In this document: positions 52,353-60,580 of the stretch, piece by piece | How the letters are laid out: every line of letters starts with the position of its first letter | How positions within the stretch are numbered: the first letter of the stretch is position 1 | Program-made: the position numbers and the translations under genes | The notes under the pieces: generated by a model | The model's database searches: none | What the model saw: only the letters and a program-made list of their open reading frames with translations | Told to the model about the DNA's origin: nothing | From: Lactiplantibacillus songbeiensis | Lineage (GTDB): Bacteria > Bacillota > Bacilli > Lactobacillales > Lactobacillaceae | Length of the DNA: 64,000 nt | Assembly: GCF_005405125.1 (NCBI RefSeq) | Contig: NZ_BJDL01000024.1 | Span: 1-64,000, forward strand | Direction: 5' to 3'

Positions 52353-53498
52353 TTAGATACTCATGAATTGGTCTAATTTCTCTGCAACATCGGCTTTCTG
52401 CTGCTTAGTAACGTGCAAGTAGACTTGTTGGGTAATATTAAGATTAGCGTGCCCCAGCATTTTAGACACAGCCACCAATTCAGCACCACCAGCAAACGCC
52501 AGCGAGCAAAATGTATGCCGGAAAGCATGTATCTTAATACGTCGCAGGCCGTACGCCTTGCAGATACTCCGATTCCAATGGTCAGGAACACTTGGCTGTA
52601 ATAATTGATTGTACTCGTTCGAAAAAACGAGTTGCTTAGCACCGTGAACGTTATAGCCTTGCTCAAGATAAAAAGTAGCTTGGCTCACTTTCCACTTTCG
52701 TAACCAGTGCATCGTTTTCTTATCAACCACAATCGTTCTACGGCTAGTCTTAGTTTTAGGCGTTTGGATGAGTAAGCGACCGTCCTTACCTTTGGATTCA
52801 GTCCGGCTAATGCTGATCTCATTAGTATCAAAGTTTAGATCAGACCAACGGAGTGCTAGTGCTTCGCCTTTCCGCATGCCAGTGTATGACAGTAGTCGAA
52901 AGAAAGTAAATGGCTCCATATCATCATACAAGTAGGCACTATTAAGGAACTTAGTTAATTCGGCCTTTTCGTAGAAGTCGAACGCCGGTGCATCGTCTAT
53001 ATCTTTCCGCTTAGGTATGCTAGTTTTAGCCATCGGATTGCGTGAGATTAGTTCCATACGGATACCATAATCAAAAACCGTACTGGCGGAGCTTCTAAAA
53101 CGGCGATAATGCTTAAAACCAGCCTTAAACCAGTCGTGAACGACTTTCTGACACTGTGGTACTGTTAGTCTCTTAATCTTTTTGGAACCCAATACGGGGA
53201 TAATATGGAGCCTAAAAATATCCTCTGTCTTTGCCCACGTTGATTCTTTCACACCTTGCTTATAATCCTCGAACCAACGATTATATAGTTCTTCAAAAGT
53301 AACATCATTAGTTGCTACGAATCCTTGTTTATCAAGGCTAACTTGTAAATTGGAAGTCCATAATTGGGCTTCCTTTTTCGTTTTAAAGCCTCGTTTGTGC
53401 ATCCGTTTATAGTTACCGTCATCATCCTTACCAGCCATTGAGAAAGCCTCCCAACGAGCCAGACCGGACTTAGTTTTATACTGATTAATTGTTGCCAT
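52353..53498 (-). CDS. Tyrosine recombinase (island integrase)
   Basis: The 381-residue protein has an N-terminal AP2-like arm-binding domain (about 1-60; KTKSGLARWEAFSMAGKDDDG), a SAM-like core-binding domain (about 64-165) and the catalytic domain. Visible catalytic residues are Arg 209 (TGMRKGE), Lys around 248-250 (PKTKTSRRTI), His 324/Arg 327 (HAFRHTF), His 350 (MLGHANLN) and nucleophile Tyr 360 (VYLHVT). All required residues are present. AAGGAAC precedes the ATG. It is located next to attL with its 3' end toward the att site. It is expected to integrate and, with an excisionase, excise the island. Confidence 0.95.
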   Translation of the reverse strand: MATINQYKTKSGLARWEAFSMAGKDDDGNYKRMHKRGFKTKKEAQLWTSNLQVSLDKQGFVATNDVTFEELYNRWFEDYKQGVKESTWAKTEDIFRLHIIPVLGSKKIKRLTVPQCQKVVHDWFKAGFKHYRRFRSSASTVFDYGIRMELISRNPMAKTSIPKRKDIDDAPAFDFYEKAELTKFLNSAYLYDDMEPFTFFRLLSYTGMRKGEALALRWSDLNFDTNEISISRTESKGKDGRLLIQTPKTKTSRRTIVVDKKTMHWLRKWKVSQATFYLEQGYNVHGAKQLVFSNEYNQLLQPSVPDHWNRSICKAYGLRRIKIHAFRHTFCSLAFAGGAELVAVSKMLGHANLNITQQVYLHVTKQQKADVAEKLDQFMSI

Positions 53499-53554
53499 GA
53501 TTGATTGTTCCTTTCATACCGGCCGGCGAGCATGATATGTAGGAAAATTACAAT

Positions 53555-54211
53555 CTATTTGATAAAAGCCAGTTTCTTTGTATCTAATTTTTTTGAATAA
53601 TCCCCCCAAGGAAGTCGTACAAGCACAGATACTTCATTTGGTTTTAAGCTCAATAGATAATCATTTACAGACTTACGTTTTTGTTGATTATTAAAATCTG
53701 CATCCCTTGTGATATAGGTATACTTCTGTAATGCATCAGAAATTTTAGTCAATATTGTATTGGTTACTTCGTTTTTAAATACTACAGGTAGCTCGTTAAA
53801 GATACCTATGAGTTCGTTATCCTTAGAATTTTCTTCTTCTATATCAACGTATAAGTCAAAAGTATCTAGCGGCGCCGATTCATCGAACCAGCGGCTGTCA
53901 ACAATAAATACAAGTTGTAGTTGATACATTTGTTCCGTTCTTCCTTTCGATACATCAAATAGGATCATCTTTTCATCATCATACGATTCTGCAAAACCTA
54001 GTCGGAATTTATAAGGACTGAAAGAAAAGAAATCGGATGGGGTAACTTCGAGATAACGACATAAAGTATCAATGGTTTCTGTTGAAATATTGGCATTAAT
54101 ATTATTAGTGATATTTGAAATAGTATTGCGTGAAATTTTTGTCTCGTCAACGACCTGCTTAATAGTAAGTTGCCTTTCAGCTAGTAAGACGCTAAGTCTA
54201 TTTGCTAACAT
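53555..54211 (-). CDS. Repressor-like helix-turn-helix protein of the island
   Basis: The 218-residue protein has an N-terminal Xre-type helix-turn-helix (LSVLLAERQLTIKQVVDETKISRNTISNI, about 6-34; RYLEVTPSDFF closes the domain at about 60). The C-terminal 150 residues are unlike LexA/CI peptidase domains and contain no Ser/Lys pair that I can see. It is divergent from the Cro-like gene at 54359, the position of the Stl master repressor in satellites. Stl-type proteins are relieved by binding a helper-phage protein rather than by RecA, which would fit the lack of a peptidase domain. This is inference. AGGAGG precedes the ATG. Confidence 0.8.
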   Translation of the reverse strand: MLANRLSVLLAERQLTIKQVVDETKISRNTISNITNNINANISTETIDTLCRYLEVTPSDFFSFSPYKFRLGFAESYDDEKMILFDVSKGRTEQMYQLQLVFIVDSRWFDESAPLDTFDLYVDIEEENSKDNELIGIFNELPVVFKNEVTNTILTKISDALQKYTYITRDADFNNQQKRKSVNDYLLSLKPNEVSVLVRLPWGDYSKKLDTKKLAFIK

Positions 54212-54259
54212 ATAAAATCCTCCTTGATAAATCTGCAGTAATTATATCATTTATCAATT

Positions 54260-54358
54260 ACATTGTGTGTTTAAACATTGAAATAGTTGTACATCCGTGT
54301 TAATCTATATTTGCTCTTGATAATATGAAAGTGCAAATACACATTGTGAGGTGCAAAT
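54260..54358. promoter_or_regulatory. Divergent control region of the island
   Basis: This is the switch region between the repressor and Cro-like genes. GTGCAAATA occurs twice (about 54332 and 54351), and CATTGTG occurs near 54264 and 54343. These short direct repeats are candidate operators for the two helix-turn-helix proteins. Confidence 0.5.
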
Positions 54359-54568
54359 ATGAATAATTTATCAATCATTTTAGGAGAGCGACTTTTAACA
54401 ATTGGCTATGTATCGGAAGAAACGGGCTTGAGTCGTGGCACAATTTCTACTATTTATCACCGCAAGGCTGATTCAGTCCGACTGGATACGTTAAAGAAAA
54501 TTTGTGATTGTTTACAGATTTCGCTAAGTGAACTTATTGAATACACGCCACAAGCGCCAGACAAGTAA
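54359..54568 (+). CDS. Cro-like helix-turn-helix protein
   Basis: The 69-residue protein is essentially one Xre domain: ILGERLLTIGYVSEETGLSRGTISTIYHRKADSVRLDTLKKICDCLQISLSELIEY. It is the first gene of the rightward operon, opposite the repressor, in the Cro/Str position. GTGAGG precedes the ATG. It probably competes with the repressor at the divergent promoter to allow expression of the replication genes. Confidence 0.85.
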   Translation: MNNLSIILGERLLTIGYVSEETGLSRGTISTIYHRKADSVRLDTLKKICDCLQISLSELIEYTPQAPDK

Positions 54569-54580
54569 AGAGGCACGCCG

Positions 54581-55264
54581 ATGGACTTAGTAGTGTTAAC
54601 GTCACAGCGATTAGATGCCGAGCCGTTTACCAGTAGCGACATCATCGCTGAAAATATTGGAATTAAACGCAATTCAATTAAACAAACTATTCAAAATCAC
54701 ATTGCCAGATTAGAACACTTTGGAAAGGTTCCGTTGATAGTGGAACCTTTACCGAGCGGTCAGAGTACTACTTACTATCGTTTGAACGAACAACAGGCGA
54801 TGATGCTGTTTTTCTATTTGAACAACACACCACAGGTTGAGGACTTTCAAGAGCGACTTGTTAAGCAATTCGCCTCAATGAAACAAGCTCTAATTGAACG
54901 GCGGGCTAAGTTTGAGCTAGGCAAGGAATTCTCAAAAGGATTGCAGAGCGCCATTGCAGACAGCCCCGCCCTTGATGAGCATCATCATCTTTATGCCAAC
55001 ATCAACAAGCTTGTCTATAAGAATGCGTTAGGCGTCAACGTGAACGAATTGCGGCGGGCTCGGAGTATTCCTAAGACGGATGCGATTACCAGCTATCTAA
55101 GTGCTGACGAGGCGGACGCCGTGAGGAAAGTTAAGAGCCAGATCACTAATCTGCTTGAAATGAAGATGGACTACCAGCAGATTAAGCAAGCTCTCGCAAT
55201 TCAAGGTGTGATTTATCGCATCCGATTGACCCTACCCGCTAATGCCGTCACTCCTACCAATTAA
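54581..55264 (+). CDS. Rha-like phage regulatory protein
   Basis: The 227-residue protein has an N-terminal domain (LTSQRLDAEPFTSSDIIAENIGIKRNSIKQTIQNHIARLEHFGKV) that resembles the pRha domain: a strand, winged-helix-like segment and the later YRLNEQQAMMLFFYLNNTPQV block. The C-terminal part (about 125-227) is helical and unassigned. Rha proteins are phage-borne regulators or antirepressors. It lies 12 bases after the Cro-like gene in the rightward operon. Moderate certainty for family, low for precise role. Confidence 0.7.
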   Translation: MDLVVLTSQRLDAEPFTSSDIIAENIGIKRNSIKQTIQNHIARLEHFGKVPLIVEPLPSGQSTTYYRLNEQQAMMLFFYLNNTPQVEDFQERLVKQFASMKQALIERRAKFELGKEFSKGLQSAIADSPALDEHHHLYANINKLVYKNALGVNVNELRRARSIPKTDAITSYLSADEADAVRKVKSQITNLLEMKMDYQQIKQALAIQGVIYRIRLTLPANAVTPTN

Positions 55265-55278
55265 GGAGGTGAAATATC

Positions 55279-55569
55279 ATGAGTGAACAGCTACAAGTAA
55301 TCTTACCGGACAAACAGGCCAAGTCATTGCAGAGTTTCGTTTACAATCTGGTCTCTGATTCAGTCGAGACTGCCAAGCGTGATGCTGGTGTTAGTCAGAA
55401 ATGGCTTAGAAAAGGACAAGCAGCCAAGTATTGCGGCGTGAGCTCTAACACGTTTAGTTCTTGGATCAAGGAAGACGGACTACCCGCCCACGTCATTCAC
55501 GGCACGACTTTATTTAACAAGCGCGATCTTGACGCATTTATCTTACACAATGGATCAATAACAAACTAA
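55279..55569 (+). CDS. Excisionase/AlpA-like DNA-binding protein
   Basis: The 96-residue protein has a C-terminal MerR-like winged helix (WLRKGQAAKYCGVSSNTFSSWIKEDGLPAHVIHGTTLFNKRDLDAFIL, about 46-92), the HTH_17 layout used by excisionases and AlpA activators. The N-terminus is helical. AAGGAGG lies eight bases before the ATG. Its place in the early operon of the island suggests a role in excision with the integrase, or in activating the downstream replication genes. Confidence 0.8.
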   Translation: MSEQLQVILPDKQAKSLQSFVYNLVSDSVETAKRDAGVSQKWLRKGQAAKYCGVSSNTFSSWIKEDGLPAHVIHGTTLFNKRDLDAFILHNGSITN

Positions 55570-55635
55570 AATCCGGCTGGCGAGCGGTGTTTGATGATTG
55601 CAACTAATTGGCTTACTGATAATGGAGGCGCACTG

Positions 55636-55938
55636 ATGAGTGTAATTGGTTTTGATGGCGATAAGTTGAACAAGATGTGTGAGGTTCAATCCAAGTTATC
55701 CGAGCAGACGGCTAAAGTAGCTGGCTCAATAGCTGGAATTGAGGTACAACGTGATTTTGTTGAGGAACGGCGGCGCAAGTTGTCACAACTAGTATCGGAT
55801 GATGATTTGCTAGCGACCGAGTTTGATTCTTTCCTATCGTTATTCGATAAGGAACTAAACGAACAGATACAGCAGCTAACAAAGGCATCCGCTGCCATGA
55901 AGAGCGCTAAGACGTTCCTTAATGATTTACTACGGTGA
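55636..55938 (+). CDS. Hypothetical coiled-coil island protein, 100 residues
   Basis: The start MSVIGFDGDKLNKMCEVQSKLSEQT is chosen because TGGAGG lies seven bases before the ATG at 55636; the frame open to 55591 has none. The protein is almost entirely helical with heptad-like spacing (QRDFVEERRRKLSQLV, then LFDKELNEQIQQLTKASAAM). No family recognised. Part of the rightward operon. Confidence 0.7.
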   Translation: MSVIGFDGDKLNKMCEVQSKLSEQTAKVAGSIAGIEVQRDFVEERRRKLSQLVSDDDLLATEFDSFLSLFDKELNEQIQQLTKASAAMKSAKTFLNDLLR

Positions 55939-55967
55939 TATAGGAGTATTGGCCATGATTGAGGGTA

Positions 55968-56080
55968 CAAAAAAATCCGTGCTTTACTTTGGCGAGTAGC
56001 ACGGACTTGGATCGGTTTATCTGAACGGATGAACCTTTTAAGTTGCCCTCATTATATCAAGAAATGAGGAAAAAAGACAA
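55968..56080 (-). ncRNA. Candidate small RNA, antisense to the island operon
   Basis: On the minus strand TTGTCT (56075-56080), 18 bases and TATAAT (56051-56056) form a near-consensus promoter. About 77 bases downstream an intrinsic terminator ends the unit: stem AGCACGGA/TCCGTGCT with seven T residues (55968-56005). Between them is a second hairpin, GGTTCATC/GATAAACC (one mismatch). No open frame is present on that strand. Promoter, two stems and terminator with nothing to terminate otherwise make a short RNA likely. The interval includes the promoter; the transcript should be about 56044 to 55968. Confidence 0.6.
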
Positions 56081-56373
56081 TGGATTTATTAGATGATGCA
56101 CAAGGAGAACTAGCCCAAGTTGATTATATGTTATATGCAGCCGTTGAAATGGTTAACGAGTTACAGAACGTTGCCAACGAGTACCACCACGACAACACAA
56201 CGGCCTTAGAGGTAACTAGCGAGCTTACCCGCATGATTGACTCAATCGCAGGGCTAGGCTGGATGTTACAGGACAAGACGGCCGCAATCGAGAAGATGCT
56301 AGAAAGCATTGAGCAACAACAGATTGATGAGAAATTACCGAAGTTCCACGGTGGTAAACTACGGGAGGCATAA
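56080..56373 (+). CDS. Hypothetical island protein, 97 residues
   Basis: The acidic, fully helical protein runs MDLLDDAQGELAQVDYMLYA to EQQQIDEKLPKFHGGKLREA. GAGG lies ten bases before the ATG, within the antisense RNA promoter. It ends two bases before the primase gene. Comparable short acidic proteins precede the primase in many lactobacillus prophages and satellites; the role is not known. Confidence 0.75.
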   Translation: MDLLDDAQGELAQVDYMLYAAVEMVNELQNVANEYHHDNTTALEVTSELTRMIDSIAGLGWMLQDKTAAIEKMLESIEQQQIDEKLPKFHGGKLREA

Positions 56374-56375
56374 GC

Positions 56376-57146
56376 ATGGATACTAAAGAACGCGCGTTAA
56401 AACTGGCTGGCGCTGGTATTTCAATCTTCCCGCTTGCTTCCAATAGTAAGGCACCATTTAAAGGCAGTCGGGGTTATCTGGATGCCACTACTGATTTACA
56501 GACTATTGGCGGCTGGTTTGAACACGTCCCGAGACTAAACCTAGGGATGCGATTAGATACGGCCGGCTTATTAGTAGTTGATGTAGATAGGCATGGGCAA
56601 ACTGACGGCGTGGCTACGCTTAGAAGGCTCAATCAAGAAGGCAAGCGATTGCCGGGAGATACCTATATTGAACGGACGCCCAATGACGGACTGCATTACT
56701 TTTTTAAGTTGACGGATCCGTTAAGCGTCCGCCGCCGAACTAATCTATATCCGGCCGTTGATGTATTGCATGATTTTGTAATGATTGCACCGAGCCAGAT
56801 AGACGACCATTACTATCAAGCTGTTGATCCGAGCAACTCGATTAGACCGGCGCCACAGTGGTTAATTCGTGACCTGTTGCCCAGTCAAAGGATGAACGAG
56901 GCACCAGAACGTGCCTCTAACATCCACAAGACTTGGACGGGACGGGTACTAGATGAACTAGTAGCTGGTACGAGTGAGGGCAATCGCAATAGTTTTCTAA
57001 CGTCGCTGTTGGGCAAAATCTTTAATACAGGGTGTCAGAGTGTTACGGCCTATGAGTTATTGCAATATGCCAACAGCCAACTAAAGCCACCGTTGCCAGA
57101 TAAAGAGGTTAACACAATTTTTAGATCAATTATTAAGCGTGTTTAG
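56376..57146 (+). CDS. Prim-pol type DNA primase/polymerase
   Basis: The 256-residue protein opens with the bifunctional primase-polymerase N-terminal fold (ALKLAGAGISIFPLASNSKAP), has the catalytic acidic pair in LLVVDVDRHG (Asp 69 and 71) and the nucleotide contact ERTPNDGLHYFFK. It ends with a PriCT-1-like helical domain (SEGNRNSFLTSLLGKIFNTG). It primes replication of the island together with the helicase encoded 11 bases downstream. In satellites this pri-rep pair is characteristic. All key residues seem present. Confidence 0.88.
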   Translation: MDTKERALKLAGAGISIFPLASNSKAPFKGSRGYLDATTDLQTIGGWFEHVPRLNLGMRLDTAGLLVVDVDRHGQTDGVATLRRLNQEGKRLPGDTYIERTPNDGLHYFFKLTDPLSVRRRTNLYPAVDVLHDFVMIAPSQIDDHYYQAVDPSNSIRPAPQWLIRDLLPSQRMNEAPERASNIHKTWTGRVLDELVAGTSEGNRNSFLTSLLGKIFNTGCQSVTAYELLQYANSQLKPPLPDKEVNTIFRSIIKRV

Positions 57147-57157
57147 GAGGTGAGAGT

Positions 57158-58585
57158 GTGGCGCAGGATAGTGATATTAAAGCAGCGATGCAGCAGCGTG
57201 ATAAACGTATTAATAATGTAACGCCGATTAAGGGCGCTGAATGGCAAGAAAGTTTGAGGAAAACCGATAGCGGAGGCATTAAACGAGGGTCATTGTTTAA
57301 CATCCGATTGTATATTGAAAACGACCCTAATTTAAAAGGTGTACTAGCCTATGATGAGTTTTCAGAGAAGGTTGTGAAGCTAAAATCTAATAAGGTTACC
57401 GGGTTGCTGAAAGGCGACTGGCAAGACACGGACGACTCTCTGTTAAGAGCCTACTTTGATGAACGATACAATTTACTTTTTTCAAAAGATAACGTGTTTG
57501 ATGCAATGATACGTGTTGCTAGGCTAAATCCGGTTGATCCAGTTAAAAATCGCATCGAATCTGCAAAGTGGGATGGACATCCCCGAGCAGAAAGCTTTTT
57601 TATTGATTACCTAGGAGCAGAGGATAATCACTATACACGAATGGTTACACGTAAATGGTTAGCTGGTGCAGTAACCAGAGTTTACCGACCGGGGATTAAG
57701 TTTGAAATTATTCCCATGTTAGATGGTGGTCAAGGGCTAGGTAAAAGTACCACAGTTAAAAATTTGTATCCTGATTATTTCAATGACAGTCTAAAGACGA
57801 TGGGAAAACAGAAAGACGACTATCAAAAGTTAACGGGGAGCTGGATCATAGAATTGGCCGAGTTATCAGCCATGCAAAAGACTGATATTGAGACGATGAA
57901 AAACTTTACTAGTGCAACATCCGATTACTACCGGAATAGCTACGGGCGTTATGCTACCCAGCATCCCCGAAAGAGTGTTTTTATTGGTTCGACTAATCAA
58001 CATGACTTTTTAAAAGATATAACCGGGGAGCGGCGATTTTATCCGATTCGGTGCGGTATTAATCCGGCAACAAAGAACCCTCTAAAGTCTGATAAAAACG
58101 ATATTTTGCAGACTTTGGCAGAAGTTAAAGTGTGGGTTGATGCTGGTGAAAAGCTTTATTTTGATCAGCAGACTATTAGGGAAGCTAAGCCATATCAGCA
58201 AGAAGCTCAAGTAATTGATCCGATGAAAGATGCAATTGCTGATTACCTTGAAATGTTAGTGCCGACTAACTGGGAAAAACTAACAACAAGCGTTAAGCAT
58301 TCGTATTTTACTACCATTAATAATGGTGGAGTAATAGAGCCTAATGCTGACAATTGGTTAAATGCAAAGTTAGACCACGATCGGGAACTAATCAAGCAAA
58401 CAACGACCCTTGAAATATTGGCAGTCGTTTTTGACCGGCAAGCAGAAAAGTATCTAGCCGGGCGAACTAATGGCGACGCTAAGAAAATTAAGCTAATCAT
58501 GGATAATATGCAGGGATGGCAGTATAAGACCAATATTGTGATTAATGGTAAACGTGGTCGAGGCTATCAGCGTATTAACAATTAA
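57158..58585 (+). CDS. VapE-like replication helicase (Rep)
   Basis: The 475-residue protein belongs to the virulence-associated-E/superfamily 3-like group. Walker A is DGGQGLGKSTTVKNL (about 189-203), Walker B-like WIIELAELSAMQ and sensor SVFIGSTNQHDFLKDITGERRFYPI follow. The C-terminal about 120 residues would hold the origin-binding function in SaPI-type Rep proteins. The start is GTG behind AGGAGG. It follows the primase, and an iteron-type origin begins 20 bases after its stop. It very likely initiates island replication there. Confidence 0.88.
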   Translation: MAQDSDIKAAMQQRDKRINNVTPIKGAEWQESLRKTDSGGIKRGSLFNIRLYIENDPNLKGVLAYDEFSEKVVKLKSNKVTGLLKGDWQDTDDSLLRAYFDERYNLLFSKDNVFDAMIRVARLNPVDPVKNRIESAKWDGHPRAESFFIDYLGAEDNHYTRMVTRKWLAGAVTRVYRPGIKFEIIPMLDGGQGLGKSTTVKNLYPDYFNDSLKTMGKQKDDYQKLTGSWIIELAELSAMQKTDIETMKNFTSATSDYYRNSYGRYATQHPRKSVFIGSTNQHDFLKDITGERRFYPIRCGINPATKNPLKSDKNDILQTLAEVKVWVDAGEKLYFDQQTIREAKPYQQEAQVIDPMKDAIADYLEMLVPTNWEKLTTSVKHSYFTTINNGGVIEPNADNWLNAKLDHDRELIKQTTTLEILAVVFDRQAEKYLAGRTNGDAKKIKLIMDNMQGWQYKTNIVINGKRGRGYQRINN

Positions 58586-58605
58586 TACTAACTCTTTATT
58601 AAACT

Positions 58606-58793
58606 ACCTGTGTATAGTGTGTAACCTGTGTAAAGGTTGATATATAAGGATTTGTAAAAAGAGGGACGTGTGTATAACCCGTGTAAACCTGTGTGAAAAT
58701 CGATTACACACGTTAGAACGCTATAAACACGGGTATATGTGTGGCGAAACGCTGTTATATCAACGTTTTACACACCTACACAGGTACACGGGT
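58606..58793. other. Iteron-type replication origin of the island
   Basis: ACCYGTGTA-type iterons occur at 58606, 58624, 58677 and 58687 on the plus strand (the last ends in G). In reverse orientation they occur at 58726 (AACACGGGT), 58777 (TACACAGGT) and 58785 (TACACGGGT). AT-rich sequence lies between them (for example TTGATATATAAGGATTTG at 58637). Two opposing iteron sets directly after rep is the design described for SaPI origins. Confidence 0.8.
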
Positions 58794-58835
58794 ATAACGT
58801 GCAACAAAGAGTAAAAAAACTAGGAGGGCAATAAT

Positions 58836-59219
58836 ATGCCGTTATCAATGATTGAATATCAAATTATGACGATGATACCGAGAGGAGCTGCTAACCCGAT
58901 AACTGTGGGTGATCTAAAACGATTGACCCAGATAGATAAGCGAGCCATTAGAGAGATTATCAGCGACTTAATCCGATTGCATGGCGTTCCCATTGTGGCA
59001 ATGCGCTACGGCAAGCGAGGGATGTTTATTGCTACGAATGACGATGAACGCAGTATTGGGATTGCCAGTTATAAGAGTCAAATTGCATCGATGCAGGGAC
59101 GTGCGAGCGCTATAGAGTCAGCAGACCTAAATGGCTGGGAGCTGGCGTTAAGACCTGAAATCAAGCGTCTAACTGGAAAACTAAAACAAGAGGTGGGCAA
59201 TCATGACACTGCAAGCTAG
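58836..59219 (+). CDS. Island protein with winged-helix-like N-terminus, 127 residues
   Basis: Residues 5-65 (IEYQIMTMIPRGAANPITVGDLKRLTQIDKRAIREIISDLIRLHGVPIVAMRYGKRGMFIA) have the look of a winged helix seen in phage replication or regulation proteins; the rest is helical. AGGAGGG lies eight bases before the ATG. It overlaps the next gene by 17 bases. It sits just after the origin. Its function is not established. Confidence 0.7.
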   Translation: MPLSMIEYQIMTMIPRGAANPITVGDLKRLTQIDKRAIREIISDLIRLHGVPIVAMRYGKRGMFIATNDDERSIGIASYKSQIASMQGRASAIESADLNGWELALRPEIKRLTGKLKQEVGNHDTAS

Positions 59220-59583
59220 CTTAAAGAGATATAGGCGCTTAGTTGCTAAGACGATGCGAGCAAACGAGAGAATAAGCCACCGTACTGATAAGATTGAGAG
59301 TCTTTTAGACCGACTGGATGAGTATTTACTGAATAATGATGCCGCCCGTGATCAATATTACAGTGAACGAAGTATTTCACTATTCGTTATTGTTCAATTG
59401 CAATCACTCCGTATCGATGGAACGATTACCAGAGTTAGAGTCATGACTAAATGGAGCCGACTACGAATGCACGCCGCTAACCGTCAAGCCAGACGCATTG
59501 TATTAATGCTAGATAAGATACAACGCAAGTACCCTGATGAGTTTAGCGAGGCTGATAAGCAGTACACGGCCAGCCTACTGTAA
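59203..59583 (+). CDS. Hypothetical island protein, 126 residues
   Basis: The strongly basic helical protein (SLKRYRRLVAKTMRANERISHRTDKIESLLDRL..., TKWSRLRMHAANRQARRIVLMLDKIQRKYP) overlaps the upstream gene, so translation is coupled. No family recognised. It is the last plausible protein gene before a 2.1-kb noncoding tract. A terminator-like hairpin follows at 59650-59683. Confidence 0.65.
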   Translation: MTLQASLKRYRRLVAKTMRANERISHRTDKIESLLDRLDEYLLNNDAARDQYYSERSISLFVIVQLQSLRIDGTITRVRVMTKWSRLRMHAANRQARRIVLMLDKIQRKYPDEFSEADKQYTASLL

Positions 59584-59649
59584 CTAATAGGCCTGAAATC
59601 CTAGGCTAATCAGATTGACCATGAACACTATTTCCTCCCGCCAATTAAG

Positions 59650-59683
59650 CCACTCATGCCGTCATGGTATCGAGTGGTTTTTA
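59650..59683 (+). terminator. Terminator of the island's rightward operon
   Basis: AAGCCACTC and GAGTGGTTTTT form the outer stem, with an inner ATGCCGTCAT palindrome-like segment, about 65 bases after the last stop codon. Confidence 0.7.
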
Positions 59684-59751
59684 TAATTCTGCCAAAAGTG
59701 GCAGAAACATGCACTAGGTGAACAATATTCACGTACTTAATCGATTAATGT

Positions 59752-60240
59752 AAACAGGTTGTTTTGATTAACCTGTTTTAGCCTGATTGATTCCATTACA
59801 TGCAACTTATCATTTAAAAGGATGTGTTTTAAGCATAATCAGTGGGCTAGCAATCTTTACCCATTATCGGGGAAAACTACACGAATGAGTGATAGCTAAC
59901 TGGAGCATAGCCATAGTTACGCCCTAAGTTAAACTTAGGGGGCATCCGAGGGGTAACGATTCGTTCCTCCCTATTATGAAATCCGCTATCGTTCAAAACG
60001 ATGCAGTATAGGTCAGCGCCGTGTTTCCGCACTTATGCGGAAGTCGTTAGAAAGCGAGTCAATCAGATTGACCGACCTAGTCGTTTATGAAAAAAACTAG
60101 GGGGTGTCAATTTAACACCTCCCTAGTTCACGAGGTTAGTATGCCTAACTTCGTTCTTAGTTAACGGGGGACGTGATTCGCGACTCCCTATTTGTTAGAC
60201 CTATTTTAGTCTGACTCGTTAATTTACCGAGTCAGTTCAT
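59752..60240. repeat. Run of distinct perfect hairpins, noncoding
   Basis: Successive inverted repeats with unrelated sequences: AAACAGGTT/AACCTGTTT (59753), CCCTAAGTT/AACTTAGGG (59922), ATCGTT/AACGAT (59988), TTCCGC/GCGGAA (60025), GTCAATC/GATTGAC (60058), AACTAGGGGGTGT/ACACCTCCCTAGTT (60095, one unpaired base), GTTAG/CTAAC within CGA/TCG (60131), and GACTCG/CGAGTC (60213). No frame has a ribosome binding site. The tract may be a structured RNA, a replication or packaging site, or decayed DNA. Confidence 0.7.
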
Positions 60241-60299
60241 CCGTTATGAAGTAGTCTAAAAATATTAACTCGTAATCGGAGCGATAAATGAGATTTTAT

Positions 60300-60396
60300 G
60301 GGTGCAACCTTACTGCAACCTTTTTGGAAAAAGGTTGCACCTATAATTGCTGATGCAGACGTATTAGAAACGTTGAAATGTTAGCGATTGTTAGCC
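60300..60396. repeat. Hairpin plus paired-word array, module 1
   Basis: A hairpin GGTGCAACC/GGTTGCACC (60301-60341) is followed by paired words GTATTAGAA/ACGTTGAA and ATGTTAGCGAT/TGTTAGCC (60361-60396). A homologous hairpin-array module recurs at 60840-60985. Confidence 0.7.
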
Positions 60397-60413
60397 TTAT
60401 TTTGACGCGTGAC

Positions 60414-60456
60414 ACCCTTAGAAAACCTAAGATAAATGTTAGGGTTTGCGAGGGTG
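60414..60456. repeat. Paired-word array, module 2
   Basis: ACCCTTAGAA then AACCTAAGATAAA starting at 60414 and 60424, and TGTTAGGGTTT then GCGAGGGTG starting at 60437 and 60448. Unit spacing is 23 bases with half-unit offsets +10 and +11. Confidence 0.65.
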
Positions 60457-60580
60457 CACGGCGATACAATAAGCTTTTAGGACGCAATCCGTACGCATTC
60501 TCATTCGATTTTGTGTGCACCCTTTTTGAGTTTTGTGTGCGCACAAAAGCGGCCGGCACTATCACGTTTCAATCGTTGGC

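Noticed and set aside
53555-54211. LexA/CI-type self-cleaving repressor
   Set aside because: No Ala-Gly cleavage site or Ser/Lys peptidase motif could be found in the C-terminal part.
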